This document shows, piece by piece, positions 37,813 to 45,615 of a DNA stretch of 64,000 nt (its first letter is position 1; each line of letters starts with the position of its first letter). The notes beneath the pieces are model-generated. The model saw nothing but the letters and a program-made list of their open reading frames with translations. It made no database searches and had not been told where the DNA came from. A program made the translations under genes and the position numbers. Source of the stretch: Dehalococcoidia bacterium (GTDB lineage: Bacteria > Chloroflexota > Dehalococcoidia > Lucifugimonadales > Australimonadaceae). The stretch lies in contig JAJEFD010000015.1 of assembly GCA_022820645.1 (NCBI GenBank), forward strand, positions 43,953 through 107,952, given 5' to 3'.

Positions 37813-38775
37813 ATGAGCACTGATGCCGCATCCCTTGCCGCGCTCACGGAACGTGCCGGGGTCGCCAACCGCAGCGACTGCGGGCGACTCTGGATCACCG
37901 GCGCCGACGCGCTCGACCTCCTCAACCGCCTCACGACCAACAAGCTCGAAACGCTGCCCCTCGGTGCGGCGTGCTCGACCGTGCTGACGAACGGCGACGC
38001 CCGCGTGCTGGACCATCTGCGCCTCGCGGCAGTCGACGGCGGTATGTGGTGCCTCACCAGCCCGGGCAGAGCGGAGGACGTCGCCGACTGGATCGACCTC
38101 TACACGTTCGGTGAGGACATCACGGTCGTCGACGAGAGCAGCAAGACCACCCTGTTCACCGTTCTCGGGCCGCTGGCTGCCGAGGCGATCGCCGGCGCAG
38201 GCTTCCCAGTCCCTCCGCTCGACGGAGTGCTCGCGCAGGACGGCGCAGTGGTCATCGCCTCCCCGTTCGGAGCGCACCCGGCCTACGACCTGCTGCTGCC
38301 GCTCGCTGAGGCGGAGCACGCGAGAGCGGCGCTGCGCTCCGTTGCGCAGGAGGCGGACGCAGGCGCGTTCGATGCGTACCGCATCGCGCAGGGCGTACCC
38401 GCCTACGGCGCGGAGTTCGGGGCGTTCAATAATCCGCTCGAAGCGCGACTGCTCGGCTCCATCAGCGACGACAAGGGCTGCTACACAGGACAGGAGGTCA
38501 TCGCTCGCCTCCAGACGTATCGGAAGGTGCAGCGGCTGCTCATGTCGTTCACGTCCGACGCTCCCGCCATGCCGGGTGACACGTTCGAGACGGAGGACGG
38601 TTCGCAGGCAGGCGTTGTCACCTCGGCCTGCACTGTGGACAACGGGACACTGGGGCTGGCGCTCGTAGCGGCGAAGCACGCAGTTGCGGACTCATCGCTG
38701 CGCCTCGCCAACAATGGTACGGCAACGCTGTCGGATCCCGCGTACGCCCTCGCCACGGAGCCGGTGGAAGCTTAG
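37813..38775 (+). CDS. YgfZ/IBA57-like folate-binding Fe-S maturation protein
   Basis: 320 residues with the GcvT/aminomethyltransferase-like fold. The diagnostic YgfZ motif K-G-C-Y-x-G-Q-E is present ('DDKGCYTGQEVIARL'). Family members bind tetrahydrofolate and help assemble or repair Fe-S clusters, working with A-type carriers such as the protein encoded just upstream. The N-terminal 'WITGADALDLLNRLTTN' matches. Convergent with the PIG-L gene, eight bases apart. Confidence 0.9.
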   Translation: MSTDAASLAALTERAGVANRSDCGRLWITGADALDLLNRLTTNKLETLPLGAACSTVLTNGDARVLDHLRLAAVDGGMWCLTSPGRAEDVADWIDLYTFGEDITVVDESSKTTLFTVLGPLAAEAIAGAGFPVPPLDGVLAQDGAVVIASPFGAHPAYDLLLPLAEAEHARAALRSVAQEADAGAFDAYRIAQGVPAYGAEFGAFNNPLEARLLGSISDDKGCYTGQEVIARLQTYRKVQRLLMSFTSDAPAMPGDTFETEDGSQAGVVTSACTVDNGTLGLALVAAKHAVADSSLRLANNGTATLSDPAYALATEPVEA

Positions 38776-38783
38776 CCGCTTCC

Positions 38784-39548
38784 CTACCCCAGGTAGAAGT
38801 ACTTGAACGACTCCGCGTAGGGGATACCCTTCTGTGAGCCGCGGTCCTTCAGCCAACCCGTAAGTCGCTCGCCGAACTCCCGCTCCTCCTTGGACGGCTC
38901 CTCGGTGCCGTTGACGGGAGTGAACCGCATCTGGCTGGCGTGGGCCTTGAGTGCGCGGATCTTCGTCTCCACGGTGTCCGTGACGTCGAAGTAGACGTCC
39001 GCGATGTCGTCGCGGGCGCCGAGGTAGACGTGCTCGACGATATGCGCCTCGAGTCCCTCGTTGAGCGCGAGTTCCGGGAACATGTGCACGTCGCGCGCCG
39101 ATGGAAAGACCGCGTCGAGGGTCGCATCGCCCGTGTTCCGGTGGTCCGGGTGATTGATGTAGTGGCCTGACCAGCGCACCGTGGGGTTCTGCGTGATCAC
39201 AGCGCTCGGCTTGTGCTTGCGGATGAGGCGGACGATGTCTTTCCGCAGCTCCAGCGTGTTCTGCACCATGCCGTCCTCGTAGCGCAGGAACTCCACCTGC
39301 TTCACACCGAGGATCCGGCAGACCTCTTGCTGCTCCTTCTCCCGCAGCGCCGCGAGCTCCGACGGCACGACGCTCGGATCGGACGTGCCTTTGTCGCCGG
39401 ACGTCACGAGCGCGTAGACGACCTCCTTGCCCTCCGACGTCCACCGCGCGACACTCGCCGCGCACATGAATTCGGCGTCGTCCGGGTGCGCGACGATAAC
39501 GAGTATCTTGTGCCCCGGTCCTTCGTGGTCTTCCGGCCAGTCCGTCAT
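38784..39548 (-). CDS. PIG-L family deacetylase
   Basis: 254 residues. Zinc-dependent LmbE/PIG-L N-deacetylase fold. The metal motif 'VIVAHPDDAEFMC' (H-P-D-D) is intact, with a downstream His in 'GHYINHPDH'. Relatives deacetylate GlcNAc-inositol, bacillithiol precursors and other N-acetyl sugars; this one cannot be assigned. The start codon overlaps the fabG stop (TAATG), so it is translated with the fatty-acid genes. Confidence 0.87.
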   Translation of the reverse strand: MTDWPEDHEGPGHKILVIVAHPDDAEFMCAASVARWTSEGKEVVYALVTSGDKGTSDPSVVPSELAALREKEQQEVCRILGVKQVEFLRYEDGMVQNTLELRKDIVRLIRKHKPSAVITQNPTVRWSGHYINHPDHRNTGDATLDAVFPSARDVHMFPELALNEGLEAHIVEHVYLGARDDIADVYFDVTDTVETKIRALKAHASQMRFTPVNGTEEPSKEEREFGERLTGWLKDRGSQKGIPYAESFKYFYLG

Positions 39549-40294
39549 TACAGCCCCAAACCTCCGTCTATGCTGAGCACCTGGCCCGTGATGTATGCGG
39601 CGTCCGCACTGACCAGGAACGCGACGCAGCCCGCCACGTCCTCCGGCGTGCCGAACGCTCCCAGCGGTATGCGCTCGCGTATCTGCGCCTGCAGGTCTTC
39701 CGGTATCGAATCGACCATCTGCGTGGCGATGAACCCGGGCGCTATCGCGTTCACCGTGATGCCGCGCGAGGCCACCTCACGTGCGACCGTCCGCGTGAAG
39801 CCGATGAGCCCCGCTTTGGCCGCGGTGTAATTCGCCTGCCCCGGATTGCCCGTGATCGCAACGACCGACGACATATTGACGATGCGACCGGAGCGCTGGC
39901 GCAGCATGGGGCGGATGGCCGCCTTCGTGCACAGGAACGCGCCTTTCAGGTTCGTATCGATCACCGCGTCCCAGTCGTCCTCTGATAGACGCATGAGCAG
40001 GTTGTCGCGTGTAATGCCGGCGTTGTTGACGAGGATGTCCAACCCGCCGAGCGCCTCTGCGGCAGCATCGACCAGCGCCTCGGCTTGCGTTGCGTCCGCA
40101 ACATTCCCCTGCAGCGTTACCGCGCTGCCGCCCGCTGCCGTGATCTCCGCCGCGACGGCCTCCGCCTCTTCCTGGCCGGAGTTGTAGTTCAGTGCGACGC
40201 TCGCTCCTTCCGATGCGAGCCGCAGCGCGACAGCGCGGCCGATGCCCCGGCTCGCGCCCGTGACCAGCGCACGCCGACCGCTAAGCCTGCTCAC
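39548..40294 (-). CDS. fabG: 3-oxoacyl-ACP reductase
   Basis: 248 residues. Short-chain reductase of fatty-acid elongation, converting 3-ketoacyl-ACP to 3-hydroxyacyl-ACP with NADPH. 'VTGASRGIGRAVAL', 'NNAGITRDNLLMRL', catalytic Ser ('NMSSVV') and Tyr/Lys ('NYTAAKAG') match FabG closely, including the 'AGITRD' loop. GTG 40294 is chosen; the longer ATG form would run 56 bases into plsX. A 14-base overlap with plsX and location beside it support the FabG call over a generic SDR. Confidence 0.9.
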   Translation of the reverse strand: MSRLSGRRALVTGASRGIGRAVALRLASEGASVALNYNSGQEEAEAVAAEITAAGGSAVTLQGNVADATQAEALVDAAAEALGGLDILVNNAGITRDNLLMRLSEDDWDAVIDTNLKGAFLCTKAAIRPMLRQRSGRIVNMSSVVAITGNPGQANYTAAKAGLIGFTRTVAREVASRGITVNAIAPGFIATQMVDSIPEDLQAQIRERIPLGAFGTPEDVAGCVAFLVSADAAYITGQVLSIDGGLGL

Positions 40295-41282
40295 TGCCGA
40301 CCTCCGCGCGGACGAGCGCCTGCGCGAGGTCGTCACGCATCGTCTCTATCAGATTGCGGTCGAGCGCGAAACACGCCAGCCCAACGGAGCGCGCGATGCT
40401 CTGCGCGGTCGAGCGCCCATGTCCTGCAATGACAACGCCGTTCACGCCGAAGAGCGGTCCGCCGCCGCCCTCCGCCGCCGACGCCAGTCCCGCTATCGCC
40501 TGTACGGCAGGGCTGTCCGCTCCCAGGCGGCTCGCCAGATAACGTCCCGCCGCAGCGGCAAGCCCCTCCGTGTACTTCAGCAACACGTTCCCCACGAAAC
40601 CGTCGCACACGAGTACGTCCGCCTTGTCCGCGAATATCTCGTGTCCTTCGACGTTCCCCACGAAGTTCAGACCACTCGCCCTGAACAAGGGGAACGCCTC
40701 CTGCACCTGCTTGTTCCCCTTCCCGTCCTCCGAGCCGACACTCAGCAGTCCCACGCGCGGCGACTCCTTGCCATGGTAGATGCGTTCGAACGACGCCCCG
40801 AGCGCGCCGAAGCTGAGCATCTGCGCAGGCTTGCAGTCCACGTTCGCGCCGAGGTCGATGATCGTCGTCTCCGGCGCGAGTCCGATGAACGGCCCGCCGA
40901 GCGTCGGACGCTCCAGTCCCGGGAACATCCCCAGCGCGAGAACGGCGGCGGCCATCGTCCCGCCCGTCGAGCCCATGCTGATAGCGGCGTGCGACTGCCC
41001 CGCCTTCACCATCCCCACCGCAACGGCTATGGACGCCCGCGGTTTGCTGAGCAGCGCGCGCGCCGGGGCCTCATCCTCCGAGACGACGCCCTCGGACGAC
41101 ACGACCTGCACCGGCAGGCCGCTCGCATCGTGCTTCGCAAGCTCCGCGGTGACAGCCGCCTCGTCGCCCACGAGCGCTATCGCCGCGTCGTACTCGCGCG
41201 CCGCGATGACCGCGGCCTCCACAGGGACCGAGGGTGCGAGGTCGCCGCCCATCGCGTCCAGTGCGATCGTGTACTTCGCCAA
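40281..41282 (-). CDS. plsX: phosphate acyltransferase PlsX
   Basis: 333 residues. Makes acyl-phosphate from acyl-ACP, linking fatty-acid synthesis to phospholipid synthesis. N-terminus 'IALDAMGGDLAPSVPVEAAV' and internal 'MGSTGGTMAAAVLALG' and 'VCDGFVGNVLLKYTEG' are PlsX signatures. Start is TTG 41282 with a GGAGG ribosome-binding site eight bases upstream. Sits between a MaoC-type gene and fabG in one operon. Confidence 0.95.
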   Translation of the reverse strand: MAKYTIALDAMGGDLAPSVPVEAAVIAAREYDAAIALVGDEAAVTAELAKHDASGLPVQVVSSEGVVSEDEAPARALLSKPRASIAVAVGMVKAGQSHAAISMGSTGGTMAAAVLALGMFPGLERPTLGGPFIGLAPETTIIDLGANVDCKPAQMLSFGALGASFERIYHGKESPRVGLLSVGSEDGKGNKQVQEAFPLFRASGLNFVGNVEGHEIFADKADVLVCDGFVGNVLLKYTEGLAAAAGRYLASRLGADSPAVQAIAGLASAAEGGGGPLFGVNGVVIAGHGRSTAQSIARSVGLACFALDRNLIETMRDDLAQALVRAEVGSEQA

Positions 41283-41300
41283 GTTCTGTTCCTCCGCCGG

Positions 41301-41693
41301 TCAGGCGTCCAGCGCCACCGACACATCGCCTGTGATCACGTTCTCGCCATCCTGGTTCGACACCGCTACTTCGTACGTGGCCGAGCCCTCGTCCGACGCT
41401 TTCAGCGTTCCGGTCGCGCACACTGTATCGCCCGGGAAGACCGGCGCGCGGAAGCGCGTCTTGAGCCTCCCGCCGCGCAACCAGGCCCCGCCGAACGAGC
41501 GAGTCATCAACTCCGACACCAGCGCCAGCACGAGCATACCGTGCGCGATGGTCCTGCCGTACCGCGTGCCGCGCGCGAACTCCTCGTCCAGGTGCAACGG
41601 GTTGTGGTCGCCGCTGGCGTCCGCATACTGTACCAACTGCTCCTGCGTGATGCGGCGCTCCACCGGCTGGAGGGTCTCCGGCGCGATGCTCAT
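41301..41693 (-). CDS. MaoC-type hotdog dehydratase
   Basis: 130 residues, single hotdog domain. The hydratase motif D-x-N-P-x-H ('ASGDHNPLHLDEEFARG') is present, as in (R)-specific enoyl-CoA hydratases and (3R)-hydroxyacyl dehydratases. Paired by ATGA overlap with the preceding hotdog gene; such pairs often form a heterodimer working as a 3-hydroxyacyl-ACP/thioester dehydratase (compare HadAB in actinobacteria). In a cluster with plsX and fabG, so a fatty-acid synthesis role is likely. Confidence 0.85.
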   Translation of the reverse strand: MSIAPETLQPVERRITQEQLVQYADASGDHNPLHLDEEFARGTRYGRTIAHGMLVLALVSELMTRSFGGAWLRGGRLKTRFRAPVFPGDTVCATGTLKASDEGSATYEVAVSNQDGENVITGDVSVALDA

Positions 41694-42085
41694 TCGTCCG
41701 CCTCCGGGACCGCGAGCGCCGCCCTGCCCTCCACCGCCGCCTCGCCGTCGAGCGCGCCGCGCAGGTCGAGCGTCAGGAAGCGTGTCCCTCGCCGCACGCT
41801 GTTCGCCGCGACGATCGCCGAGCAGCGCACCGTAGATCCCATCGCGACAGGATGAGAGAACGTCAACTCCTGCCCGGTGTGCACCGTTCCCGCAGGCAGG
41901 CTCACGGCGTCCATCGCCTCGGCCATCACCAGCGCAGCCACCGCCATCGGTGGCACGAGCCCTTCGTCGGTGTAGAGCGTGTTGCCGTCGCCCACGGCCC
42001 GGACGTAGGCGTCGGCCATCGCGGAGGTGATGACTATCTGGCGGTCGACCAGCGCGTGGCCGGGTTCCAGCGTGTTGAGGTCCAT
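41690..42085 (-). CDS. hotdog-fold (MaoC N-terminal-like) partner protein
   Basis: 131 residues. Hotdog fold lacking the catalytic D-x-N-P-x-H motif ('AVGDGNTLYTDEGLVPPMAV' occupies that region), as in the non-catalytic subunit of HadAB-type dehydratases. ATG 42085 gives a standard N-terminus; the open frame extends 60 bases further without family similarity. ATGA overlap with the catalytic partner. First gene of the lipid operon, 116 bases from tRNA-Lys on the other strand. Confidence 0.78.
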   Translation of the reverse strand: MDLNTLEPGHALVDRQIVITSAMADAYVRAVGDGNTLYTDEGLVPPMAVAALVMAEAMDAVSLPAGTVHTGQELTFSHPVAMGSTVRCSAIVAANSVRRGTRFLTLDLRGALDGEAAVEGRAALAVPEADE

Positions 42086-42201
42086 GTCGTTCGTGCTTCC
42101 CAGGCCGCGACGGGCGCGACGAGGGAGATTATAGAACCTGCACACGCCCTGCGCTTCCGCGTTGACGGGCGGGCGCCGTGTCCCCTACCCTTGAAGAACG
42201 T

Positions 42202-42278
<77 letters not shown>

Positions 42279-42322
42279 AGAATCACCTTTTTTACTCGCA
42301 AAACAGCAGGTTTGGCGGCTTC

Positions 42323-42346
42323 CTTACTCACTCCCTTACTCACTTT
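42323..42346. repeat. tandem 12-bp repeat near the tRNA-Lys end
   Basis: CCTTACTCACTC followed directly by CCTTACTCACTT, 45 bases past the tRNA. Short direct repeats here could be integrase arm-binding sites or a remnant of one. No integrase gene is visible. The surrounding 42279-42531 has no gene. Confidence 0.4.
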
Positions 42347-42531
42347 GGAAGGCACCGCGGGGTATGTGGCCACCCTGCGTTTACGGAGAAACCGTGAGCG
42401 CAGCCATTGACATCTACCGTCTCTGGCCTCTGTTCGCGGGGACCCAGATGCAGTTGCGGGGGACTCTCATCTGGGTCCTACACGTGCAGGTATCCGTGTA
42501 CGATGTTCCACTGGATGTCGGCCAGCCCCTC

Positions 42532-42699
42532 TCAGCCTTGTTGCTTGCAACTGTCGAGGAACTCACCCACCGTCATCCCATCCCGGTAGAGACTGAACCC
42601 ATCGTATGCACCTGAACCGTGTTGCTTGGGGTTGTGCTGCACGCGAAGTCTGATTCGCCAGTCCCGCGGAATCTTCCCGCCGATGGGAACGTGTGTCAT
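42532..42699 (-). CDS. small hypothetical protein
   Basis: 55 residues: 'GGKIPRDWRIRLRVQHNP', then 'YDGFSLYRDGMTVGEFLDSC'. The regular charged/hydrophobic alternation and a GAGAGG ribosome-binding site ten bases before ATG 42699 suggest a real gene. No family recognised. First gene of the island, pointing toward the tRNA. Confidence 0.45.
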   Translation of the reverse strand: MTHVPIGGKIPRDWRIRLRVQHNPKQHGSGAYDGFSLYRDGMTVGEFLDSCKQQG

Positions 42700-42732
42700 C
42701 GTGCTTGCACCTCTCATTCGACATATTGGATA

Positions 42733-42933
42733 TTATCGGCGGCGCGAACCGGTCCTGGAGCAGTCATGCACCGCGGCACCGCAAGGCAGCACAAACACCA
42801 CCACGAAGAACGCCCCAGACAAGAGCAAGAACCCTGCCTCCGCGCCACCCGCAACCGCTCGCAGCCACCCCAACAAGTACACCGAGCCAACGAAGCCGGC
42901 TATGGCGTAGAGAATCCACTTAGAGTCGTACAT
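42733..42933 (-). CDS. small membrane hypothetical protein
   Basis: 66 residues with two predicted transmembrane helices ('WILYAIAGFVGSVYLLGWL' and 'GFLLLSGAFFVVVFVL') and a basic C-terminus. An AGGGGGA ribosome-binding site lies six bases before the ATG. Thirty-three bases upstream of the small gene at 42532 on the same strand, so possibly one transcript. Function unknown. Confidence 0.45.
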   Translation of the reverse strand: MYDSKWILYAIAGFVGSVYLLGWLRAVAGGAEAGFLLLSGAFFVVVFVLPCGAAVHDCSRTGSRRR

Positions 42934-43294
42934 ATCTATCCCCCTGCAGCCAGCCGGACTATCTCCGCGGTTGCCCTGATGCTTCTGTCCTGTTCCTGAG
43001 CGCAGAGGGTGGCGGTCGCGCCCAGCTCCCGATTCCGCTATATTCTACTTCGGCGGACCGATTTGTACCTGACCGGGTCCCAACTCGTGGGCACATTGCG
43101 TCAGTGCGTCATCGCCTTCAAGCTGCGAAGGCCCGCCTCGGCAGCGTCCACGCCTCCCAAATGGCGAGTGAGGACACACCGGGAGGCAGGTTGAGACGCG
43201 TGTTCAGACGCGAGCCTCAAGGGAAGTTGACCAATATGCCATGGGCGGTGTCCAACTATAGGGCTCGTAACATCCAGAAACTCGGGGGCAGCCA
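42934..43294. other. intergenic stretch without a clear gene
   Basis: About 360 bases between divergent small genes and the NYN gene. Overlapping frames here lack ribosome-binding sites and family features. TTGACC at 43228 could be a -35 box, but no well-spaced -10 follows. Confidence 0.4.
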
Positions 43295-44164
43295 TTGGTA
43301 GACGAAGATGCGAGTCAGGACGACCGTGAGTGTAAGGACGAGGTGGAGCGTTCGGGTCTGTACGTGGACCTAGAGAACCTGCACGACGGTGGCCAGATGA
43401 TGATCGACGACCTGGTTGAACGCTGGCCGGAGCAGGTGCCGCCACTGTCCCACCTGACACTATACGCGCCAGCGAACCGGGTGGAGCTGTGGAGGCTCTG
43501 GGCAACGAGCCGATTCGATGGCCTTGAGGTGGCGGTTTACGGCACCCAGCACTTCAGCGGGTCGCCCACCAAGAACTCTGCAGATGTCGCCATAGCCGCC
43601 AACGCCATGGCCGACCTACTTCAGAAGAGGGTTACCCACGTCGCCGTCTTCAGCGACGACAGCGACTTCATCTCCTTGTACGTCGCTATCCGGGACGAAC
43701 CCGGCATTCCCACATCGGGCGGTAAAGCCCCGTTCCTTTGGGTGGTCACCGACCGGGATGGGTCCGTGTCGGCAACGGTCAAGCGGTTCTTTCCGCCCGA
43801 CCAACTCCACCTCGTCAAGAACAACAGCAAAAAGCAGGGTCGCCGGGGACCGGTCTTGGTCTCGACGGAAGCGGCTGGGGGAGCGAACGGGCCGGGAACC
43901 GCCGAGGACGTGTACAGCGACATGGCGAGGGCGGTGGTGCGGCATGTGGACGTGGGTCAGTTCAAGAGCACCGACTGCCAGACAGTCATCAGGGAGCGCT
44001 GGGCTGACCATCCGCTGGCGTCGCTTGAAGGCTCGCCCTTTGGCGCGGAATTCAAAAACAACATCTGGCCTGTGCTGGAAGGCTTGGGAGTCAAGATCAA
44101 CAACCCGGGAAAGAAACCGGTTCGCTACGAGATGACGAAGGTGGCAAAGCAAGCCGTAGGGTAA
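43295..44164 (+). CDS. NYN-domain (PIN-like) ribonuclease with C-terminal OST-HTH/LOTUS-like domain
   Basis: 289 residues. The N-terminal NYN fold shows the acidic metal-site positions of the family: 'LYVDLENLHDGG', 'KNSADVAIAANAMADLL' and 'VAVFSDDSDFISLYVAI'. The C-terminal 80 residues ('VVRHVDVGQFKSTDCQTVI' to 'VRYEMTKVAKQ') look like a LOTUS/OST-HTH RNA-binding module, a common partner of NYN domains. Probably an RNA-cleaving or RNA-binding protein; it may be a defence effector, but no toxin/antitoxin partner is adjacent. Start is TTG 43295 after GGGGG; GTG 43343 is an alternative. Confidence 0.75.
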   Translation: MVDEDASQDDRECKDEVERSGLYVDLENLHDGGQMMIDDLVERWPEQVPPLSHLTLYAPANRVELWRLWATSRFDGLEVAVYGTQHFSGSPTKNSADVAIAANAMADLLQKRVTHVAVFSDDSDFISLYVAIRDEPGIPTSGGKAPFLWVVTDRDGSVSATVKRFFPPDQLHLVKNNSKKQGRRGPVLVSTEAAGGANGPGTAEDVYSDMARAVVRHVDVGQFKSTDCQTVIRERWADHPLASLEGSPFGAEFKNNIWPVLEGLGVKINNPGKKPVRYEMTKVAKQAVG

Positions 44165-44170
44165 CGCGTC

Positions 44171-44275
44171 ATGCGTCGCGGCGAGGACGGGAGGAGCAAG
44201 GAGCGGTTCGTGGGCTGGGACGACGATGCCGGTCTCGTGCAGGCCGTCCGCGACGCCCTGAACGGGATGCTCTGA
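44171..44275 (+). CDS. possible 34-residue ORF
   Basis: ATG 44171, seven bases after the NYN stop and in the same frame: 'MRRGEDGRSKERFVGWDDD' then 'AGLVQAVRDALNGML'. The amphipathic tail looks coding, so this may be a small gene or the remnant of a decayed C-terminus. No ribosome-binding site stands out. Confidence 0.2.
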   Translation: MRRGEDGRSKERFVGWDDDAGLVQAVRDALNGML

Positions 44276-44325
44276 GCAGGGTTCCCAGCCAGAGCCACCC
44301 GTCCTGTTCGGATGAGCTCCGAACC

Positions 44326-44748
44326 GTGATCGTCGACCGGCCCGCGTGTCGCGCAGCGGCGCAGGTGCAGCGCGAGTCCGGCTCCGACGACCCGGCCGCC
44401 TCATGCGGTGTTGGATGGATCCCCTCACGCGGGGTTACGCTCGAAGCCCTCGCACGTGCATGCTGGAGCCTGGTTGTGCTCGCACTGTCCGACCAGCTCG
44501 ATGCTGTCGCCGTCGCCATACTCCTTGGCTTGGTTGCCATCGGCATGGCGTATTCCGTCTGGAGTGCGTTGCATCCGAAGCACTGGCGCGCCGCCCTCCG
44601 GTTCCTGCGCGACATCGTCAACCCGGTCGTGCCACTGCTCGCCCTGCTGGGTGTCGCGCTAGAGTTACAGGGCCTCGGTGAACTGGTGGGCTGGGATGGT
44701 CCTAGAGCGCTGGGGCGGGCCGTGGCCGAGCTCTTCGGAGGCTCTTGA
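44326..44748 (+). CDS. putative small membrane protein
   Basis: Up to 140 residues; the first 38 have no coding character and the real start may be the GTG near 44437. The rest has two or three hydrophobic helices ('AVAVAILLGLVAIGMAYSVW' and 'VVPLLALLGVALELQGL') with a basic loop between. Unrecognised. It lies between the NYN gene and the ubiquitin-like module and could be an effector or debris. Confidence 0.35.
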   Translation: MIVDRPACRAAAQVQRESGSDDPAASCGVGWIPSRGVTLEALARACWSLVVLALSDQLDAVAVAILLGLVAIGMAYSVWSALHPKHWRAALRFLRDIVNPVVPLLALLGVALELQGLGELVGWDGPRALGRAVAELFGGS

Positions 44749-44867
44749 AGTGGTCACCCGACAAGTAGGCAGCTACTCTGCGCTCTGCTTACTCGCTCGA
44801 AGAATCTCGGCCTCCGATGAGGCGTAGACGAACCTCTCCGGCACTCTGGAAGGCGCACGCGTTGGCG

Positions 44868-44897
44868 TTGACTATTTTTGACTCATTAGAATAAGAT
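44868..44897 (+). promoter_or_regulatory. putative promoter of the ubiquitin-like module
   Basis: TTGACT (44868-44873), 18-base spacer, TAAGAT (44892-44897), in a locally AT-rich stretch 67 bases before the modifier's ATG. It marks the left edge of the low-GC module. Confidence 0.5.
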
Positions 44898-44963
44898 ATT
44901 CACTGTGGTCAACGACCAGCGGTACCAATCGAATCTGGATTACAGCTAATGAGGAGGCTCGTA

Positions 44964-45212
44964 ATGGCCGACCGTACCAAAGACTCTGAATTTGGGTTCA
45001 AGATAAACGGGGTCGAAGTCAAGACCTCCCACCAAATACTCACAGCGGGCGAGATCCTCAAACTCGCTGCGGAGCACGGGGCGATACCTCGAAAGCCTGA
45101 GCAGTACACACTAGAGGGCGACAAGGGCACATACGGTTGGGATGATAAGGTCGATTTGGAGGAAGACAACATATTTAAAACCATCCCCAACACTGCACCG
45201 CCGGCCGTGTAG
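44964..45212 (+). CDS. ubiquitin-like modifier, single multiubiquitin-type domain
   Basis: 82 residues resembling the multiubiquitin family (PF14452-like beta-grasp): 'FGFKINGVEVKTSHQILTAG' opens the first hairpin, followed by the helix 'EILKLAAEHGA' and late strand 'DKVDLEEDNIFKTIPN'. Many members carry several tandem copies; this has one. The C-terminus is 'NTAPPAV' with no Gly or Gly-Gly, so normal adenylation-dependent attachment through a terminal glycine is not obvious. ATG 44964 is taken because GAGGAGG precedes it; an in-frame ATG at 44949 overlaps that site. Ten bases before the E2-like gene. AT-richer than its surroundings. Confidence 0.78.
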   Translation: MADRTKDSEFGFKINGVEVKTSHQILTAGEILKLAAEHGAIPRKPEQYTLEGDKGTYGWDDKVDLEEDNIFKTIPNTAPPAV

Positions 45213-45222
45213 CTACTGTATC

Positions 45223-45615
45223 ATGTCCACCTGTGCCGAAATAATAAAGGATCAATTAGAGTCCTTAGGTTACCTAGTGTCCACATCCAATGGGCCATCC
45301 CAGCCTGACAATCCCATGGTCGAATTGATTACCTTCGATTACAAGATTGAAACAGGCTCGTTGAAAGGCCAGTTAGTGACTATAGGCATTTATCCACAGG
45401 ACGGGAATTTCCCGGAACATCCCCCCCATTGGGTTCATGTGACCCCACCTATTGACGATGGGAGAGGAGGTTCGACTAAAAGATACCGAGACGGACAAGA
45501 CCGTGAATGGTTGATAATGAGCCGACCGCCGGAGGATATCTGGGATCAATTGCCAGAGAAACACATGCGCTATTACATAAGTGAGCATCTGGGACGAATC
45601 TGGGGTACCCTTTGA
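45223..45615 (+). CDS. E2/UBC-fold protein without catalytic cysteine
   Basis: 130 residues. The meander 'GSLKGQLVTIGIYPQDGNFP' followed by 'HPPHWVHVTPP' matches the core of the E2/UBC superfamily (compare the YPxxPP and HPN parts of eukaryotic E2), and 'REWLIMSRPPEDIWDQL' resembles the W-S-R stretch of prokaryotic E2 families (Prok-E2_E-like). The only cysteine is Cys4, outside the fold, so a thioester-forming E2 mechanism is not supported. It may be a scaffold, a UEV-like variant or use another residue. Start ATG 45223; the stop overlaps the next start codon. Confidence 0.7.
   Translation: MSTCAEIIKDQLESLGYLVSTSNGPSQPDNPMVELITFDYKIETGSLKGQLVTIGIYPQDGNFPEHPPHWVHVTPPIDDGRGGSTKRYRDGQDREWLIMSRPPEDIWDQLPEKHMRYYISEHLGRIWGTL

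Noticed and set aside
43101..43505. 134-residue minus-strand ORF before the NYN gene
   Set aside because: Overlaps the NYN start, Arg/Pro-rich, no ribosome-binding site.
44964..45212. Modifier as a ThiS/MoaD sulfur carrier
   Set aside because: No C-terminal GG and no thiamine or molybdopterin genes nearby; E2-like and JAB partners point to a ubiquitin-like system.
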